Assembly: GCA_021307315.1 (NCBI GenBank) | Contig: JAJSPD010000063.1 | Coordinates: 124,001 to 188,000, forward strand | DNA length: 64,000 bases | Origin: Bisporella sp. PMI_857 | Lineage: Eukaryota > Ascomycota > Leotiomycetes > Helotiales > Helotiaceae | Reading direction: 5' to 3' | Shown here: positions 1 to 9,821 of the stretch, in pieces | How positions within the stretch are numbered: the first letter of the stretch is position 1 | How the letters are laid out: the number at the start of each line of letters is the position of its first letter | Notes under the pieces: generated by a model | The model's database searches: none | What the model was told of the DNA's origin: nothing | Seen by the model: the letters and a program-made list of their open reading frames with translations, nothing else | Made by a program: the position numbers and the translations under genes

Positions 1-528
1 AAGAATAATAAAGAGCCGAGGATGTTTGATTCATTGAGATATATATATTGATAATATCCAGATATAGATATAGGGGTTAAGAAAATGTTAATGTTATGTC
101 ATTGCTGCCTGGGAACAACATGTTTACAAGGGCGGGGGCCACGCGTTCTCCTCAGGTTTCCATTGTGCAAGGAACCACACCGATTGGTTAAACAAGCGAT
201 TCTGTCAAGAAGGAAGAGAAAAAGAGCGCGAACACGAACACATGCGGGACAGAGTTGTAAGGCTGACAAGTCACTCTACTGTACTATTATCTACTACTAC
301 TACTACTACTCCTACTACTGCTATTATGTAGTTGAGCGGCTGATGTGCAACCTAACACCACCACCACCATCATCATCATCCTGTCCTGCCTTCATTAATA
401 TATCATCTTTCTTTTAAGATATTGGTATACACAAAGCTATTTTTTATTTATTTATTTATTTATTCATTATTTATTCGTCTTGTATGATTTATTTCTAGTC
501 CCTATTTACCCGTTCGGACAAGAGAATT
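1..528. other. Upstream region with three microsatellites
   Basis: No gene is seen. The stretch is the leader or promoter side of the gene starting at 529 and holds three simple repeats: a CTA run near 291-319, a CCA/TCA run near 356-380 and a TTTA run near 441-475. An open frame at 85-417 is largely made of these repeats and is not believed. Confidence 0.6.
291..475. repeat. Microsatellite cluster (CTA)n, (CCA/TCA)n, (TTTA)n
   Basis: Three short tandem repeats are read directly: trinucleotide CTA (about 291-319, one interruption), CCA changing into TCA (about 356-380) and TTTA (about 441-475, slightly imperfect). They lie 50-240 bases upstream of an ATG and may sit in the promoter or 5' UTR. 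Confidence 0.8.
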
Positions 529-2920
529 ATGGATCTCCTTCCACCCCCTCCGTACAGTGAGACGGACATCTATTCAAATCCCCCCACTTCACCCAGTGTC
601 AGGATAACTCCTGCAACATCCAACGCCGACCATGCGTCGCTGCCAGCTCCCTCGAGAGCATCTTCCATCGACAATTCCATCATCTACACTCCCCCAGAAA
701 CCCCATCTGGAGGTTCGGTATGTTTCGCCTTGTCGTTACGGCCCGATATTTCGCGTAACGTGGATAGAGAGTATCATAGCTAACCGATGACTAGGTCCAC
801 CACGACCACGACTATGCCTCTTCTACCTCTGCTGCCGCCGAAGCATACTTCGAATCACGGCCGGCGCCACGCCGCGCAAACTCAACACCGTCAACACATA
901 GCATAGCTATCACAGCTAGCACCAAGCCAGAAGATTTACCATTTCCAGAGCCGATAGATGACTTCCTGGCCAAAGGCGTGGAACCTCATGACTGGGCTAC
1001 CTTTGTCAACTATTTACTTCCGGACTATGCCTCGGGAGTTAATAACGAGGTTGCAGATAAGAAGTTGAAGGCCGAGCTGATAGACGAGCGGATGCAGAGG
1101 CTTACACTGGGACAACATGATAGATCAAGGACGGACCTGGACCAAGTGAAGGCACAGCTTGAGCCCTTACGCTCCACCTCTTCGCAAAATGCGGACTGGC
1201 AAGGTAATGTGCGAGCGACAATCGATATGTGGAATGAGGGTTTCTTCCTGCCGCGCGGAGTCAAAATCAGGTTGGTCGATTCAGAGCTTGTTCCGGAACA
1301 GGAGGAAAGAGTAGAATCGAACAGGATGCCTGGAGCATGGATCCCATACGACCATGAGCTTCCGGGCGGTATGCCAGCAAGCGCTCGAGGGCCGAAGCGA
1401 GGGTGGAGCTTTGGAGGTATTAGGGCTGACTCGAGAGGGTTCAAGATGGGGCCGATAGAAGCAGATGATCGAGGATTCAGGATGGGTAATATGTTAGTGT
1501 AAGTGATCAAAAGTATAGCTTAACACTTCCAGGAGGGCTATGCAGCATCGAACTCAAGATGAAGTTTCTCAAAGTCATCAGAAGGAGATCGGGTCTGCAT
1601 ATCAACATATTCTATCAGGATTACGTGCTAATACTGTTTAGGGCGGATCATAAGGGGTTTCGCTTCGGCAAAGATCGATTTGTTGCTGACGAGAATGGTC
1701 TAACCATTGGAGGCAGATCTTTTGGAAGACGCCCATCCCATGATAACGAGGATCGCTCAAATAAGCGCGAGGACCATTCAAACAGACGAGTAGACTATTG
1801 CGGTCATAGCCGTGGGAGGGACCGGAAGCATGTGCATAGAGGTCGCAACAGATCCCACTCGCATGGCAGAAATCGTAGAAGACGTGTCCGAGATTCCTCC
1901 ACCTCAAGCTCTTCGAGCTCGTCGAGCTCCAGTTCTGCTGACTCTATCTCCTCTCTTGGATCTCTTCCGGCATACGACGATCTTCAAGATCAGCAATTGC
2001 CTACTGCGAAACAGTCCTTGCAGGATTGGCTGAATCATCCAGATCAGCCTATCACTCGGGAGATGGTGCAGAACCTCAAAGTAGATCTTGACCTTTCAAA
2101 AAAGAATAGCTCTGTCAAGTATCAGGAGGACATGAAAGCTCTCCGCCGAGAAGTGAGGGATTTGATGCGTGAGTTCAAAGACAGGAAGAGGGCGCAAAAG
2201 ATACTCCAAAGACAACAACGAAGGGAACGGCGCGCAGATAGACGAGCACTAAAGAGAGAACGGAGGACGGCAAGGCGGGAAGAGCGAAAGGCAAGACGGA
2301 GCGAGAAGAAAGGTAAAGGCAAGGCGAAAGAAGAAGGATGGGGTATTCCTCCCTGGATGGCTGCTAAACTGCAAACTCCACCTATTCCAGGAGTAGGAGT
2401 GGACCGTGCTCCACCACTGCCTCAGCGACCAGCGCCGCACGATCAGTCGATTCCAGGAATGAGAGGGTTTCCGTTCAGCGGAGCAGGACCCAGGCCTCCA
2501 CGTTTTGGATGCACAGTACCTGCAACGGTCCCCTGCGGGCCACCAGGGATAGGAGCGATGCACGCGGGTTGGCCATTTTCTCGCAGTGCCCCTTATGCTC
2601 CCGGTAACATATCCGCCCCTGAGCTCGGTCCAGGCGGTTTCCCGACCTCGATTTCGCATTCCGCGTCGGAGATTCATGCACAAGCTCAAAATATGGACAA
2701 AGATGCAGAGGTGAAAGAAGCACAAGCAATTGAACTCCGTACCACAGCTACGGGACATGATGTTAGCGAGAAAGAGAAATTGAAGCTGAAGGACGAAGCT
2801 ACAGCATTAGAAGAACAGGCGGAAGAGTGTAGAAGGGAGGCGGAGAGGTTAAGGGCAGAAGGCTTGTTATTGGATCTGGAGCTAGCTAGGGAATTAGACG
2901 AGAATGATGGGACTAGGTAG
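529..2920 (+). CDS. Unrecognised Arg/Ser-rich protein with PPxY motif and ADxxGF repeats
   Basis: Coding exons 529-717, 795-1498 and 1642-2920 join in frame to 723 residues. I do not recognise the family. Visible features, in order: a Pro-rich N-terminus with a PPPY (WW-binding type) motif near residue 6; around residues 220-325 four short repeats of the pattern ADxxGF.xG (ADSRGFKMG, ADDRGFRMG, ADHKGFRFG, ADENGLTIG), crossed by intron 2; an Arg/His/Ser-rich stretch followed by a polyserine run (about 330-400); a highly basic predicted coiled coil (about 447-525); a Pro/Gly-rich region (530-630); and a charged helical C-terminus. The basic and RS-like composition suggests a nuclear or RNA-associated protein, but that is inference. 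The join at 1498/1642 is favoured because it continues the repeat; using the nearer GTAAT at 1486 would break the frame. Confidence 0.8.
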
Positions 2921-3353
2921 GCTGCGGGAGATATACATAATTAAGTTGAGTACGATTTACGAGGCCACGAGGCATGATTTCCAGGTGTTTGCGTTAGGCG
3001 GGATGGGCTTGTCTAAGGATCTCTAAATTCGAAGAGGGAATATTCTAGCGCATTAGTAGCAAACAATTTTTTCAATTCCCTTACATTATCTAGTTCTAAT
3101 TTCATCCACATATCTCAGGCCTTGTTTCACGTGATCTCGCTTATACCCCTTTTAACCTTTTTTTCATGATTCCTATACAAGACATTCTCTGGCTGAGATA
3201 TGGCGGGGCCTTAGCTCCCCCGAAGGTTTATCCCTTTTATAAAATGCGCCGGAGGCGCTCGTGAAAGATTTCCAGGCACCACGAGCAAAATTGCAAATAT
3301 GGTAAAGAGGCGAAAAAAACTTGTGGAAAATATTATTGAGCTTTAGAATCTGA

Positions 3354-3780
3354 CTAGAAAAGGTATATATATCTGGCCTGCAGACAGCGTTCGTGTCTGT
3401 CCACGACACGCGGCTGGGGCTTCGCCGTTAGGGAGGAGGTCGTTGTGGATCCGCCGTTGGCGAGGTGGCGGGTTTGGGATTCGACGGTTGCAGGGCCGGG
3501 CGCGGTGCTGGGTGTGGGACTACGGCGTTGAGAGCGCTTTTGAGGGGTTTGCGAGGGGGGAGGGGTAGATGGCGGGTAGGGGGGCTGAACCTGTGGTAGG
3601 AGGAGCTTCGAGGACGGGGCATGGAATGCTTCGTCATTGGTTAGAGGAGAGACTTCACTTGAAGTATACGAAGAGGAGTGACAGGAAACGGAGGATAGGT
3701 TGTTGACTGGGGGTTTGGGATGCCGGAAGTGAGGTGTCGGCGTGGAGGATAAGCGTTACGCCGCCGGTTTGTTTGTGAGC
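3354..3780 (-). CDS. Possible exon of a Pro/Ser-rich hypothetical protein
   Basis: On the minus strand one frame stays open for about 139 codons, from just after a TAA near 3780 down to a TAG at 3354-3356, in a GC-rich patch unlike its AT-richer surroundings. The translation is low complexity and rich in Pro, Ser and Thr, for example PPYPPSTPPPSQTPQKRSQ near 3540-3600. It has no ATG, so if real it must be an internal or last exon; a possible acceptor is the CAG just before about 3710. No family is recognised. It could equally be chance openness in GC-rich DNA or a decayed gene. Confidence 0.25.
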
Positions 3781-4240
3781 GGCGAGGAATCGTACTGGCG
3801 CTACAGCTGTGGTAACAGGAGGAGAGCAGGTTGCCGCTGGAGGGACGAGACAAGGAAGTGTGGCGAAGCAGCAGCTAGATGGAAGGCCGGAGCATACTCG
3901 AAATTCTAGTCTGCGTGTTTGCCAGAGATGTGTTTTGAAGTGAGAAACCTTTATTCATCTAAGGAAGAGCAAAACGAGTGTTATATACACGGTCTAGAAT
4001 GAGACTGAACTAATTTCATGCATCAAGCCATGCGCTGATCACATCACCCGCATGGTCCTTAAACAATATCAAGCGTCTAGCCTACTACAAAGCCGGGGTC
4101 TGCTTCAAGCTCCCGTATACAGAGTCAGACAAGCAACAAAGTTCAGAGAAGCACCGGCGAATACCACGAGAAGAGGGACGCGATATGGTTAGTCTCTAGA
4201 TAAGTTGGGGACTTCGACAAGATGCTCCGTAAAAAGAGTC

Positions 4241-4292
4241 GATATACCAGTGAGATATACCAGTGAGATATACCAGTGAGATATACCAGTGA
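4241..4292. repeat. 13-base minisatellite, four perfect copies
   Basis: The unit GATATACCAGTGA is repeated four times head to tail without a mismatch, and the flanks diverge at once on both sides. The 13-base unit is not a multiple of three, so selection as a coding repeat is unlikely even though an open frame on the minus strand crosses it. Confidence 0.95.
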
Positions 4293-5065
4293 GACGACAA
4301 AGCGGTATTTTCTGGAGGAGAAAGAGGACAACGTTGGGTCCCTCAATATCTTATAGCTGGAAGCAGCCTTGCCAAACGCCAAAGTAAAAAGATTCGAACC
4401 TTCACAAAGCACTTCCCTTAGCCAGGAAAGATGAACCTCCGCAAAAACTCCACGCAAAAGTAAGGCTTCAAGCGATTCGATTAGTCGTGACTGATATTCC
4501 GTTACTGGAGGCATGAAGAGGCTGTGAAATAGTGCATGCTGTAGTTTTGATCAGAAAACGAGGAGCCGGTATCGGCCAAGTCTGGTTCTGCTCAATAATG
4601 TCGCTGACTATTTATGCATCTTGGCCTGTCTGTGGTCAAGTATAGGGATAGGTAACTTGAGCGATTGATATAGAGGCACGTGGAAGGCTTGTGATTGAAA
4701 GCAAGTCACCTAACGATGAGATAAATCACTTGAGCCTCAGAGAATTTGTAGGGCGTTCTTCACATTTGCCTAATCTGATGCATTTTATACCAAGTATTTC
4801 TTTCGCGCCATGTTTTGCCCTGAGAATCCTAGGCTTAGAACTTATCCTATCAAATTATATATGCTGCCGTTAGGTATGACGAGACTAATCTGAGGACGCA
4901 AAGAAGTCTGCCCCATTTCTTTGGGGGAGTCATGGGGTACTTTAGGCATGGTAACGGCAGGCCCAAAGTAAGGGCCAGGCCCAGTGTTGACTGCCTACAT
5001 GCTCTTCACTTCCTTTGTCACAACAACAGAAGCCGTGATAAACTGCAGGAGCTTTTGGTATGCTC

Positions 5066-6654
5066 TCACGACATGGCTCCGAATTGGAATTCGGGCTTGT
5101 GGAAACTGATATCCTCAGTCTTGTAGTGATCAGCTACGATCCGGTAGAGATAAGATGGCGCATGCGCTCCACTATCTGCTGTTAGCGAAGCTCATCAGTC
5201 CCATCCCCAGATACTTACAGATTGGTTATGTATAGGTTCACGAGATCAGGGGGCACGTAATCATATACCGGATTGTCGATCTCTAGGTCAGATACAAGCT
5301 CGCCATTATCGTAAGGAACAATCTTTCCGGGATCACCATACTCGATCAAAGATTCGAACTCGAATGGGTAGTCCGGATTGAGCTTATAAACTCCACTCAC
5401 CACGATGACTGGTACTTTATGCACATTTGCAGCGGTTGCAATAATGCGAGCTCCTGCGGCTGCTACCAAGCCACCATTGGCAATAACAGCATGGGTTGCC
5501 AAGATCACCTTGTTGACTCTCGACATAATTGCAAATACTGCACTATCAGGAATGAGGATGACGGTGACACCCGTGGCTGACAAAGGCTTTGCGAATGCCT
5601 CCGAGCCTATTTCATCACTACCTTCGTCCTTGATCCGTACTTGGCCTGCAACTGTAGCATGTGTAGCGGTATGATTGTTTGGGAATGACTCAACGACGAT
5701 TACTGTGAACTTTCGCTTTGACGCTGCCTTCAACAGAAATCTTTGGACGGTTGTTGACGAAGTATGTGTAAGTATAACCTCGTTTGAGTGAATATGATCC
5801 AAAGCATATCCGGCAATCAGATCATCAACTTGATCTAGCTCATCGATAATTTCCTCAATCCCATTAATTACTTCTGACTTGATATTTTTGGAAGTTAAGG
5901 CTATTCGTTTTGACAAGGATGCAGCACTGAAGCCAGATTTGCTATGGGGTGACATCGAGCCTTCAGGTGTATCGGCTGGAGAAGCTGTTGCAGATAAAAG
6001 GTTGAACATTGAAGTCATGATGGGAGCACCGGTGCCGGCAGCGTGGGAGGTGTGCGATCCCATTAGAGGTGGTCGCGCCGAGGCTGGCTTGGACACAAAA
6101 GGATCGTCTCCGTTGGCTTTCTTCGTTGTTTCTAATGCATCGCTTGCCTCAAAACGAAGGGAACTGAGGGCAGATGTGATGCCCTCAGCCTTTGAAGGAA
6201 ACTGCTCGATGTGTTGGCGTCTTGGAGAGCCTACTTGGCTATTTGTTGCAGAATCGGTATCTTCTTCTCGGTCTGCCTCTGCTTCCCCTCTAATCATGCC
6301 CAAGACTCGCCGCACAATGTTCCCAACAGCCATCTCACGCGGCTGAGCTTCCATCAGTCTCTGCCCTACTTCTTGCACCCTTCCTAAAAGCCGATCCACC
6401 CCGGTCCATTTCAACTTAGCTACAACATGGAGCAGCAGATGTGCGGTGGCGATCGCGCATGACCTCGAGTTGATTATTTGTCTTCTCTTGAGCAACCTGG
6501 AACTGACATTAGCATTCTGTATTTGCGGTAAGGCTCCGAACTCGACTGTGACTCACGATATTAAATTCTCTATTGAGACCTCCACTGGATTTGCTTTGAG
6601 AGATTTGAGAAATAAACTCAGATATGGCGCATGGCCTGCCGGGGCGGGCGCCAT
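5066..6654 (-). CDS. gcd7: Translation initiation factor eIF2B subunit beta
   Basis: This is a regulatory-core subunit of eIF2B, the guanine nucleotide exchange factor that recharges eIF2 with GTP in the cytoplasm. Coding exons on the minus strand are 6557-6654, 5219-6496 and 5066-5171 (introns 60 and 47 nt), giving 493 residues. The N-terminal helical part (residues 1-105) includes SLLKRRQIINSRSCAIATA. The C-terminal Rossmann-like half, shared by eIF2B alpha/beta/delta, contains EVILTHTSS (about 273), VNKVILATHAVIANGG and the beta-type ending PVYDYVPPDLVNLYITNLG, then APSYLYRIVADHY after the last intron. Residues about 108-220 are a Ser/Pro/Thr-rich insertion, longer than in the human protein of about 350 residues. 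The ATG at 6654 is the only start giving an in-frame first exon. It is divergent from the Nem1 gene. Confidence 0.95.
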
Positions 6655-7640
6655 GTTACTTGCTACGCCGGCCGACTGCTGTCTGCGAGAATATTTGCTT
6701 TGTTTGGTTGGTGGTTAGGTACCTAAAAGAGTAGATTTACTAGAAATTGAGTCAGCCGTGGTCACAGTATAGATGATTATATAGTGGCTTACACCCCCTC
6801 GGCAGAAATACAGAGTCTTAAGAATCCCAAATGTGCCTCCTATACTGTTGAATTAATTTGTTGTATTGAATGCGACGGTATTTTGTTGACTGTACGTCTG
6901 CAGATGAGTCTTAGAGAATACTTGCAGCTTTGATTTGACAGCCTGCCGAAGCTTTTCGATTAACCCAGATATTCAAGAATGAAACACTATCTCCGAAATT
7001 GGTACACAGAAGTGTTGCACGGGCTTCGCATAGAAGTGTTCTCAGGAATGCTGGATATCAAAATTTAAGGTTTGCGACACTTTCCTGTGGTTGCAAGGAT
7101 GCTCTTTCGACGCCGAGATGAGGCTGGGTTAGAGCAGACAGAGTTGCCGGATCCCGGCGCTGGAACCGACTTTACTGTCAAAGAGACAAGGAGAGAGATT
7201 GTGTACTCAATAAAGCAACCAGTGTCCACCTAGGGAATTATTATATCGATTTACGAGATTCCAAAGCTTATCAGATCGCCTCCTAGCAGCGCCATTTCAT
7301 CGTTCCGTGCTTTCAAGAACCAACCCACAACCCTTCCAAGAAGCTTCAACTGATCAACCTCAACCCACGTTGCTAATACCAACTTGACGTAAAACTTGCA
7401 ACTATAAGAGGTGAAAATAAAGTGCCATTGTCTTGCCGGTGCCGAGCATTGTCGGGCTCAAACAGCTGCGCTACCCTGAGCCTCCAGCTCTCAGGCGCGT
7501 TGCATTCGCAAACCAACGACTTCACGACGGCCAATCCAGCTCGGTGATTGTCGTATTCAACAGGCGCCATTCTTGCCGTCTCACGATATCCTAGGCTTAA
7601 TCATAATACCCGGATCAATCGTCTTCATGGCTGGGAGAGC
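6655..7640. promoter_or_regulatory. Shared divergent 5' region of eIF2B beta and Nem1 genes
   Basis: This stretch of 986 bases lies between two start codons pointing away from each other, so it must hold both promoters and 5' UTRs. No other gene is visible. An open frame starting at 7548 is only the in-frame leader of the Nem1 gene using a non-ATG codon. No regulatory motif was identified with confidence. Confidence 0.55.
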
Positions 7641-9271
7641 ATGAACTCTTTGAATATCCTCTCGGCGCGGGTCTCTCCGCCGCAGACTCCATCACCATCG
7701 CGATCTAACTCGTACGGTAACATACTATCGTCTGTGGGAGGAAAGGACTCAAGACGCGGCTCGCGAGGGGATGATTTAATAAACGAGAATACGGATGGAG
7801 CAGGGGATATTGCGGATGCGGAACCATATAGTGATGAAGTTGCCAGCGAGACTACTCCTCTGATAAAGAAAGAGAGCGATAATTTTTATACTCCACCTTC
7901 GCCAAATATTATATCAAGGCTATCAAGCAGCTTTATCGATTCAATAAGATGGGTTCTATCCACACTAGCTGCACCGGGTGTATACTTCATAGCTTGTTTC
8001 TATGATGAAGGGGGGAAGTTTGCACCATTCTCACAACTGCGCAAGCTCGGAAATATCTTTTCGGGAAGTGCAAGACGAGCGTCTGCAACTCAAGCTCTTG
8101 AAAACGCATCATCGGATGGCGAAAACAATACCACAGAAAAGAGGAACGGCAAGGGAGCAGCTAGGCGAGCAAGTGGAAAGGAGTCCAGATTTCTCTCTTC
8201 GAACTCTTCCTCAAGTGGATTATCGTCCGAATCTGAATCCGAAAGAGACAGATCTATGAGCGAAGGGGAGGTGTCGTCAAATTCAGTTCGGCATACGCGA
8301 TCAAAGTCTTTACAAAGTGGTGATGAAATATCTCCAGCAAGACGCTCGATCCGCATCAAACTCCATGATGAGAGTGTTCGGCAGAAGAAGCACAACAAAT
8401 CGCAGTCCACGAGCACAAGAAATAGTGGCGTAGGGGTTCTCTCTTCGACGAAGGAGATCACCCCTGCAACTTTGAAGTCTCCTACGTCTCCAGCTACCTC
8501 TCTTTCTATGACAAAGTATCCCCGAGCCCCAGCGCCTCCAAGGCCCCTGATTCCAAAGCGGCAGCCATCTTATACACTCCCCGATGTTCCTGCTTCTATG
8601 CAAAAGACGCTCATTCTTGATTTGGATGAAACCTTGATTCACAGCATGTCTAAGGGCGGCCGTATGAGCACCGGCCATATGGTGGAGGTTAAGCTTAATA
8701 CCATTTCTGTGGCTGGGGGTAATGCTATCGGTCCACAACATCCCATTCTGTATTATGTGCATAAACGGCCACATTGCGATGACTTTTTACGACGGGTAAG
8801 TACGACAATCACTGAATGTATGCTATACTTAACTAGTAGCAGGTTTGTAAGTGGTACAATCTAGTCATTTTCACAGCCTCAGTTCAGGAGTATGCCGATC
8901 CAGTAATAGACTGGTTAGAACAGGAACGCAAGTTCTTTTCTGGGCGATATTATCGCCAGCATTGTACATTCCGGCATGGCGCATTCATCAAAGACCTAAC
9001 TTCAATTGAGCCTGACCTGAGTAAGGTCATGATTCTAGATAATAGCCCTTTGAGCTACATGTTTCACCAAGGTAAGGGCGTTTCGCTATCCTAGCCCGAC
9101 CACGCTGACAGCATGGTAGACAACGCGATACCCATAGAAGGATGGATCAATGACCCTACGGATAATGATCTGCTTCACCTTGTACCACTATTAGAGGGCC
9201 TTCAGTATGTAACGGATGTCCGGGCATTCTTGGCTCTTCGTGGCGGCGAGGATGGGAAGCATGCTTTGTAG
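7641..9271 (+). CDS. nem1: Nem1-type nuclear envelope phosphatase (CTDNEP1/Dullard family)
   Basis: This HAD-superfamily protein phosphatase, acting with Spo7 at the nuclear envelope/ER, dephosphorylates lipin (Pah1) and so controls triacylglycerol and phospholipid synthesis (family knowledge). Coding exons 7641-8795, 8843-9071 and 9120-9271 give 511 residues. The N-terminal 90 residues are Ser-rich. A hydrophobic segment at about 97-123 is the expected membrane anchor. After a long Ser/Lys-rich linker, the catalytic FCP1/SCP motif LDLDETLIHS lies near residue 326. VCKWYNLVIFTAS spans the first intron, and MILDNSPLSYMFHQ precedes the second. The ATG at 7641 (MNSLNILSARVSPP) is taken as start, because the longer frame upstream begins with TTG. 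Confidence 0.93.
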
Positions 9272-9821
9272 TTTATAGATGAGATAATGCAGATCTACCA
9301 ATACTGTATGCTTGGGAAGTTGAGACTTTTAACTGGCGTCTTCCCTCTGATGTTTTCCTCCCATTAGATCGTGAGTGTTACGGTTCACCTTGAATACGAC
9401 AATTCCATTGTGGCCATAAGTTATATATCATTAGCTTTTCCTATAGAAACTAATGAATAGGATACATCTCGTGGACCAGCCTGGTTGAAATGTAATAGAA
9501 CAAACAGCCTTGTATACATAGTACTTCTTATCTTATCGTCGGGCCATAGCCAAGCATTCAGCCTCATATCCTCAATATACTGTAGCAGAGGTGGTCGGCC
9601 CCCACCAAAAAAAAGGTGCCTGTTTGCCCCGCATCAGGCTCAGGCCCAGCTCCAAAAAAATTCCACACCTTCACAACTTCCCTACCCTACCTTGTCTTTA
9701 CACCTCAATTTGAGATGACTCAACGTATTCACATCACCAACCGGTAGCACGTGTGGAATCTTGCACAACTAATTGCATCAAAGACTTCAGTATATGTTCA
9801 ACTGCAGACAGAACCTCCACG
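9272..9821. other. Intergenic, 3' of Nem1 and 5' of RPC1
   Basis: This is 550 bases with no recognisable gene: the 3' UTR of the Nem1 gene and the promoter of the Pol III subunit gene. An open frame at 9485-9718 has no family resemblance. A short A-run lies near 9607. Confidence 0.55.

Larger units (their letters stand above)
2921..5065. other. Intergenic stretch, mostly unassigned
   Basis: Between the gene ending at 2920 and eIF2B beta ending at 5066 (both 3' ends) no recognisable gene is seen. The stretch contains a GC-rich open frame on the minus strand (3354 to about 3780) and a 13-base minisatellite (4241-4292), both listed separately. Further open frames at 4143-4514 (minus), 4691-4873 and 4932-5126 (plus) show no family resemblance and are not called. 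Confidence 0.5.

Noticed and set aside
4381..4400. GATTCGAACC, a tRNA B-box-like sequence on the minus strand
   Set aside because: No matching A box at the right distance, a poor T-stem with wobble pairs, and no acceptor stem could be drawn.
4143..4514. 123-codon open frame on the minus strand
   Set aside because: It crosses the 13-base minisatellite, whose unit is not a multiple of three, and shows no recognisable motif.
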